Positions 14,725 to 17,233 of a DNA stretch of 17,233 nucleotides are shown piece after piece. A program made the translations under genes and the position numbers. Below the pieces are notes generated by a model. That model saw nothing but the letters and a program-made list of their open reading frames with translations. It was not told where the DNA came from and did not search any database. Source of the DNA: UBA9865 sp035647835 (GTDB lineage: Bacteria > Bacillota > Dethiobacteria > Dethiobacterales > Dethiobacteraceae); contig DASRMS010000194.1 of the NCBI GenBank assembly GCA_035647835.1, forward strand, positions 1 to 17,233. The letters are read 5' to 3'. The first letter of the stretch is position 1. Every line of letters starts with the position of its first letter.

Positions 14725-14763
14725 GCATCCTAGGGGGACGCCCAAGCTCCGGCCCTAGGATGC
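14725..14763. repeat. 11-base perfect inverted repeat after the CHRD gene
   Basis: GCATCCTAGGG (14725-14735) and CCCTAGGATGC (14753-14763) around a 17-base GC-rich loop in which GGA and TCC can also pair. The base after the stem is T and then A's follow, so it does not look like an intrinsic terminator on the plus strand. It begins 11 bases after the stop codon. Confidence 0.75.
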
Positions 14764-14779
14764 TAAAAACGGAGTTCGT

Positions 14780-14821
14780 AACTGGGCTGTGCTGCGAGGT
14801 TTGCAAAGCAGCCCAGTTTTT
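14780..14821 (+). terminator. intrinsic terminator between the CHRD gene and fchA
   Basis: AACTGGGCTG (14780-14789) pairs with CAGCCCAGTT (14809-14818), a 19-base apical region can fold further (TGC/GCA), and five T's end it (14817-14821). Confidence 0.85.
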
Positions 14822-14876
14822 CATTATCGTAGTCATTTCTTTTGATTATTAGTGGCAATCTATAGAGGAAAATCGC

Positions 14877-14905
14877 TTGTGATGAAGAATTACAAGTAGT
14901 ATGAA
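14877..14905 (+). promoter_or_regulatory. possible sigma-A promoter of fchA-folD
   Basis: TTGTGA (14877-14882), 17-base spacer, TATGAA (14900-14905), four of six consensus matches in each. It lies downstream of the preceding terminator and 24 bases before the start codon. Confidence 0.4.
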
Positions 14906-14928
14906 TCTTGTTAAGGGAGGGTTTATTT

Positions 14929-15561
14929 ATGGCAATGTCCGCAAAAAGTAGTGATTACTTCTTAGATGAACTTGCTTCCAAGGCGCCGACACCAGGTGGT
15001 GGTGGTGCTGCCGCCATGGGTGGTGCTATTGGTATGGCTCTATCTAATATGGTAGGCAACTTGACAATAGGTAAAAAGAAGTACGCCGCTGTAGAAGAAG
15101 AAGTAAAAGCTCTGGTAGAACAAGGCTACAAGATTATTACGGAACTAAAAGCTCTAGTAGATAAAGATGCCGAAGTTTTTGCGCCCTTATCTAAAGCATA
15201 TGGTCTGCCCAAGGATACCCCGGAACAAGCTGCTCATAAGGCAAAAGTTTTAGAGGATTGTTCAAAATTGGCTTGCTCAGTGCCGATGGAGATTATGCGC
15301 AAGTCATATGAAGGTATTAAAATCCATGAACGCATGGGTGAAATTGGTACAAAGCTTGCTCTTTCTGATGTAGGTTGTGGTGTAACATTCCTTAAATCCG
15401 CACTGATTAGCGGCTACTTAAATGTACTGATTAATGTTAACACGATTAAAGATGAACAGTTTGTCAGCGAAACCTTTGCAGAAACAAGCCATTTGATAGA
15501 AGATGGCAGCAAGGTTGCAGATGCCACATTACAAAAAGTAATCGACAAGCTTAAAAAGTAA
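14929..15561 (+). CDS. fchA: FchA, methenyltetrahydrofolate cyclohydrolase (cyclodeaminase family)
   Basis: A 210-residue member of the formiminotetrahydrofolate cyclodeaminase / methenyl-THF cyclohydrolase family. It opens the methenyl ring of 5,10-methenyl-THF to give 10-formyl-THF, or runs in reverse, in the cytosol. The N-terminal glycine-rich folate-binding turn APTPGGGGAAA (19-29) and the all-helical, about 200-residue length are typical. Stand-alone members are named FchA in anaerobes that use tetrahydrofolate one-carbon routes, including the methyl branch of the Wood-Ljungdahl pathway and purine or glycine fermentation. A cyclodeaminase role is the alternative, but no histidine-degradation gene is nearby. 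The start ATG follows AGGGAGG at eight bases, and a TTG at 14908 lies before the binding site. It is co-directional with folD, 32 bases ahead of it. Confidence 0.92.
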   Translation: MAMSAKSSDYFLDELASKAPTPGGGGAAAMGGAIGMALSNMVGNLTIGKKKYAAVEEEVKALVEQGYKIITELKALVDKDAEVFAPLSKAYGLPKDTPEQAAHKAKVLEDCSKLACSVPMEIMRKSYEGIKIHERMGEIGTKLALSDVGCGVTFLKSALISGYLNVLINVNTIKDEQFVSETFAETSHLIEDGSKVADATLQKVIDKLKK

Positions 15562-15593
15562 CAAAAGTAAATACATAAGGTGGGAGGATTACA

Positions 15594-16451
15594 ATGGCTG
15601 AACAATTAAGAGGTAAAGCAGTTGCCAATGCCATGAAAGAAGATTTGGCAGCAAGAGTGGAAGCATTAAAAGCAAAAGGTGTTACTCCGAAACTAGGTTT
15701 TATTCGTGTAGGTGCCCGTCCAGATGACCTCTTTTACGAAGGTGGAGCGAAAAAAACTGCCGACGGTATTGGTTTAACGTATGAAGTTTTCGAGTATGCC
15801 GAAGATGTCGCCCAAGCTGATTTTGAACAAGCTGTTACCGAAATAGGCGGCAGAAAAGATATTAATGGAATTTTAATGTTCTCGCCTCTGCCCAAGCATT
15901 TGGATGAGAAAAAAATTCGTTCTTTAATCCCCGTGGAAAAAGATGTTGACTGCCTGACTGTGCATGGTGCAGGTAAAGTTTTTGCTGATGATCAAACCGG
16001 TTTCCCTCCTTGCACACCAACAGCGTGCATGGATATCCTAAAGTTTTATGACGTGCCTTTGCACGGCAAAAAAGTGGTCGTTCTTGGTCGTTCCATGGTT
16101 GTTGGTAAGCCCGTAGCGATGCTTTTACTCCGGCAAAATGCCACTGTAACCATTTGCCATTCCCGTACAGAAAATCTGCCCGCAGTCTGTGCTGAAGCTG
16201 ATGTGCTGGTAGCTGCTGTCGGTCGGCCCAAAATGGTTAACGCAGAGTATGTCCGCGCTGGTCAAACTGTGATTGATGTGGGTATTAACCCGGATCCCGA
16301 CAGACCCGGTAAATTCTGTGGAGATGTTGACTTTGCTGCAGTTGAACCCATCGTAGAAAAAATTACTCCCTCTCCCGGCGGTGTAGGTTCAGTTACCACC
16401 ATGGTCCTCAGCAAACACACCATTATGGCTTGTGAAATGCAAAACGCTTAA
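15594..16451 (+). CDS. folD: FolD-family methylene-THF dehydrogenase, likely without cyclohydrolase activity
   Basis: A 285-residue FolD homologue that oxidises 5,10-methylene-THF to methenyl-THF with NAD(P). The Rossmann part is intact: VVLGRSMVVGKP (163-173), HSRTENLP and VIDVGINPDPDRPG. The C-terminal folate loop TPSPGGVGS resembles the usual TPVPGGVGPMT but with changes. In the active site, the canonical YxxxK becomes Y48-EGG-A52, so the catalytic lysine is alanine, and the canonical glutamine of GI(L/I)VQLPLP is F96 in GILMFSPLP. Both residues are tied to the cyclohydrolase step in bifunctional enzymes. The conserved DVD (117-119) remains. The neighbouring fchA would supply the missing step. 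I recall similar FolD variants from anaerobic Firmicutes but cannot verify that here. The ATG follows GGGAGG. Confidence 0.93.
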   Translation: MAEQLRGKAVANAMKEDLAARVEALKAKGVTPKLGFIRVGARPDDLFYEGGAKKTADGIGLTYEVFEYAEDVAQADFEQAVTEIGGRKDINGILMFSPLPKHLDEKKIRSLIPVEKDVDCLTVHGAGKVFADDQTGFPPCTPTACMDILKFYDVPLHGKKVVVLGRSMVVGKPVAMLLLRQNATVTICHSRTENLPAVCAEADVLVAAVGRPKMVNAEYVRAGQTVIDVGINPDPDRPGKFCGDVDFAAVEPIVEKITPSPGGVGSVTTMVLSKHTIMACEMQNA

Positions 16452-16472
16452 ATAAAAATATTAACTGCTTGA

Positions 16473-16504
16473 AAAACCGCTCTAGCAAATGCTAGAGCGG
16501 TTTT
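16473..16504. terminator. bidirectional terminator between folD and the kinase gene
   Basis: AAAACCGCTCTAGC (16473-16486) pairs perfectly with GCTAGAGCGGTTTT (16491-16504) around AAAT. T-tracts end the stem on both strands (TTTT on plus, five T on minus), as expected between convergent genes. Confidence 0.92.
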
Positions 16505-16529
16505 GTTTGTCGCGGCGAAAGGACCTGCT

Positions 16530-17233
16530 TTAAATTTCAGCTTTAATGCATAGTGTGCCGGCCACTAAGAGCAGCGTTCCCAAGCCACCCATCCATAAAA
16601 GCGGCTCTAAGAGTGCTGTCAGCCCAGCGCAGTGCCCGTGGTAGAGAGAAACCTTGGCCATCATCTTTTACTGACAGCAGCACTTGCCCTTCAAGGTCGC
16701 TGATGCGAATCGTCACCTGCTGGGCTTGGGCATGCTTTTCAATATTTGCCAATGCCTCCTGGATGATACGATAGATGGTCATTTCTACTTCTGGTGAGAG
16801 TAAGGCAGTGAGTTCGTAGGCCAGCTCTACAGGGATGGTTTGTCGTTGTGAGAATAATTCACTGGCCGCTTGAATTGAGGCTGCCAATCCTTGTTCTACC
16901 AGCAGTGAAGGTTTTAATTCTTCAATTAAGGCACGCAGCTCATCTAGCGTGGAGCGGGCGGTGGCCTCGAGATGTTGTAAAATATCAGCCACCCGCTGCG
17001 GGGGGCCATCTAATTCATGGCGTAAGGAGTGGAGCGCAAAGATTAGACCCTGTACACCCTGTGAAATGGAATCGTGCAGCTCAAACAGCTTGACAATGAC
17101 CTCTTTTAAGGTCGGCCAATAAAACTCGTTATATTGTTTAGGCGAAAGATATTCATTCAAGTGCAGCGGAATAAAGACTTCCTTTGCTCCCACCTCTTTA
17201 GACCTCAAGGCAATTCTCAACAGCGGCTCTGTT
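16530..17233 (-). pseudogene. NarL/DegS/LiaS-type sensor histidine kinase, 3' part, frameshifted
   Basis: The minus-strand frame is open to the window edge, so the N-terminal sensor is off the window. Visible are the HisKA_3 motif FELHDSISQGVQGL, the N-box region IIQEALANIEKHA and G1 DDGQGF, all in one frame. That frame then reads unrelated sequence and stops at 16543. One base over, a frame reads SLYHGHCAGLTALLEPLLWM and then GG, GTLLLVAGT and IKAEI, stopping at 16530, which resembles the missing G2 box and final strand of the ATPase domain (compare GLxGMxER...GGxL...GTxIxxxI). Adding one CT to the three CT units at 16643-16648 (read on the minus strand) joins the frames exactly. The ATPase lid is therefore probably lost as the sequence stands, unless this is a sequencing error or a switchable site. 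The G2 box is degenerate (LLEP for MRER). Such kinases pair with NarL-type regulators, which would lie off the window. Confidence 0.7.

Noticed and set aside
1..17233. CRISPR array, insertion sequence, prophage or toxin-antitoxin module
   Set aside because: No spaced direct repeats, transposase or integrase reading frames, or small paired genes of that type were seen; the only repeats are those listed.

Overview
The window reads as a chromosomal segment of an anaerobic, low-to-moderate GC Firmicute, probably a Clostridia-like lineage. The grounds are strong AGGAGG-type ribosome binding sites, frequent GTG starts, intrinsic terminators, a complete WalRK (YycFG) operon in the arrangement seen only in Firmicutes, and a separate fchA-folD pair of the kind common in anaerobic one-carbon metabolism. 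The species cannot be named from the sequence alone.

Layout. Positions 1-262 hold three tRNA genes (initiator Met, elongator Met, Glu) closed by a terminator. Positions 470-3120 hold two exported or membrane-anchored hydrolases: an M23 endopeptidase with LysM and G5 domains, and a HExxH 'peptidase MA'-like protein. Between them is a candidate WalR-dependent promoter followed by a short terminated leader or small RNA. Positions 3281-7925 are walR-walK-walH-walI, tightly packed and partly overlapping. After a 102-bp tandem repeat come murA, a histidine phosphatase, walJ (yycJ) and, behind its own promoter, htrA. A small alkaline-phosphatase-superfamily metalloenzyme, rlmH, a DUF2200 gene and a CHRD-domain gene follow. 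The window ends with fchA-folD (tetrahydrofolate one-carbon interconversion), a bidirectional terminator, and on the minus strand the 3' part of a NarL/DegS-type histidine kinase that appears frameshifted.

How the genes fit together. WalRK senses and controls cell wall turnover. WalH and WalI are its membrane-anchored modulators. MurA commits UDP-GlcNAc to peptidoglycan synthesis, the M23 enzyme cuts peptidoglycan, and HtrA is an envelope quality-control protease. The order walR-K-H-I-(murA-phosphatase)-J-htrA-(metalloenzyme)-rlmH is the Bacillus wal-to-rlmH order with extra genes inserted. A sequence fitting the WalR recognition pattern exactly lies in front of the metallopeptidase gene just upstream of walR, which suggests that the system controls its neighbour.

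The points most worth a second look are: the WalR box with a promoter that lacks a -35 element and a short terminated leader with a C-rich motif; a FolD homologue that has lost both residues associated with cyclohydrolase activity and sits beside a dedicated cyclohydrolase; a tandem repeat whose second hairpin keeps pairing although its arms diverged; a two-base slippage frameshift in the terminal kinase gene; and an initiator tRNA with a G-U pair in the normally invariant three-GC anticodon stem. No clearly new defence or mobile system is visible.
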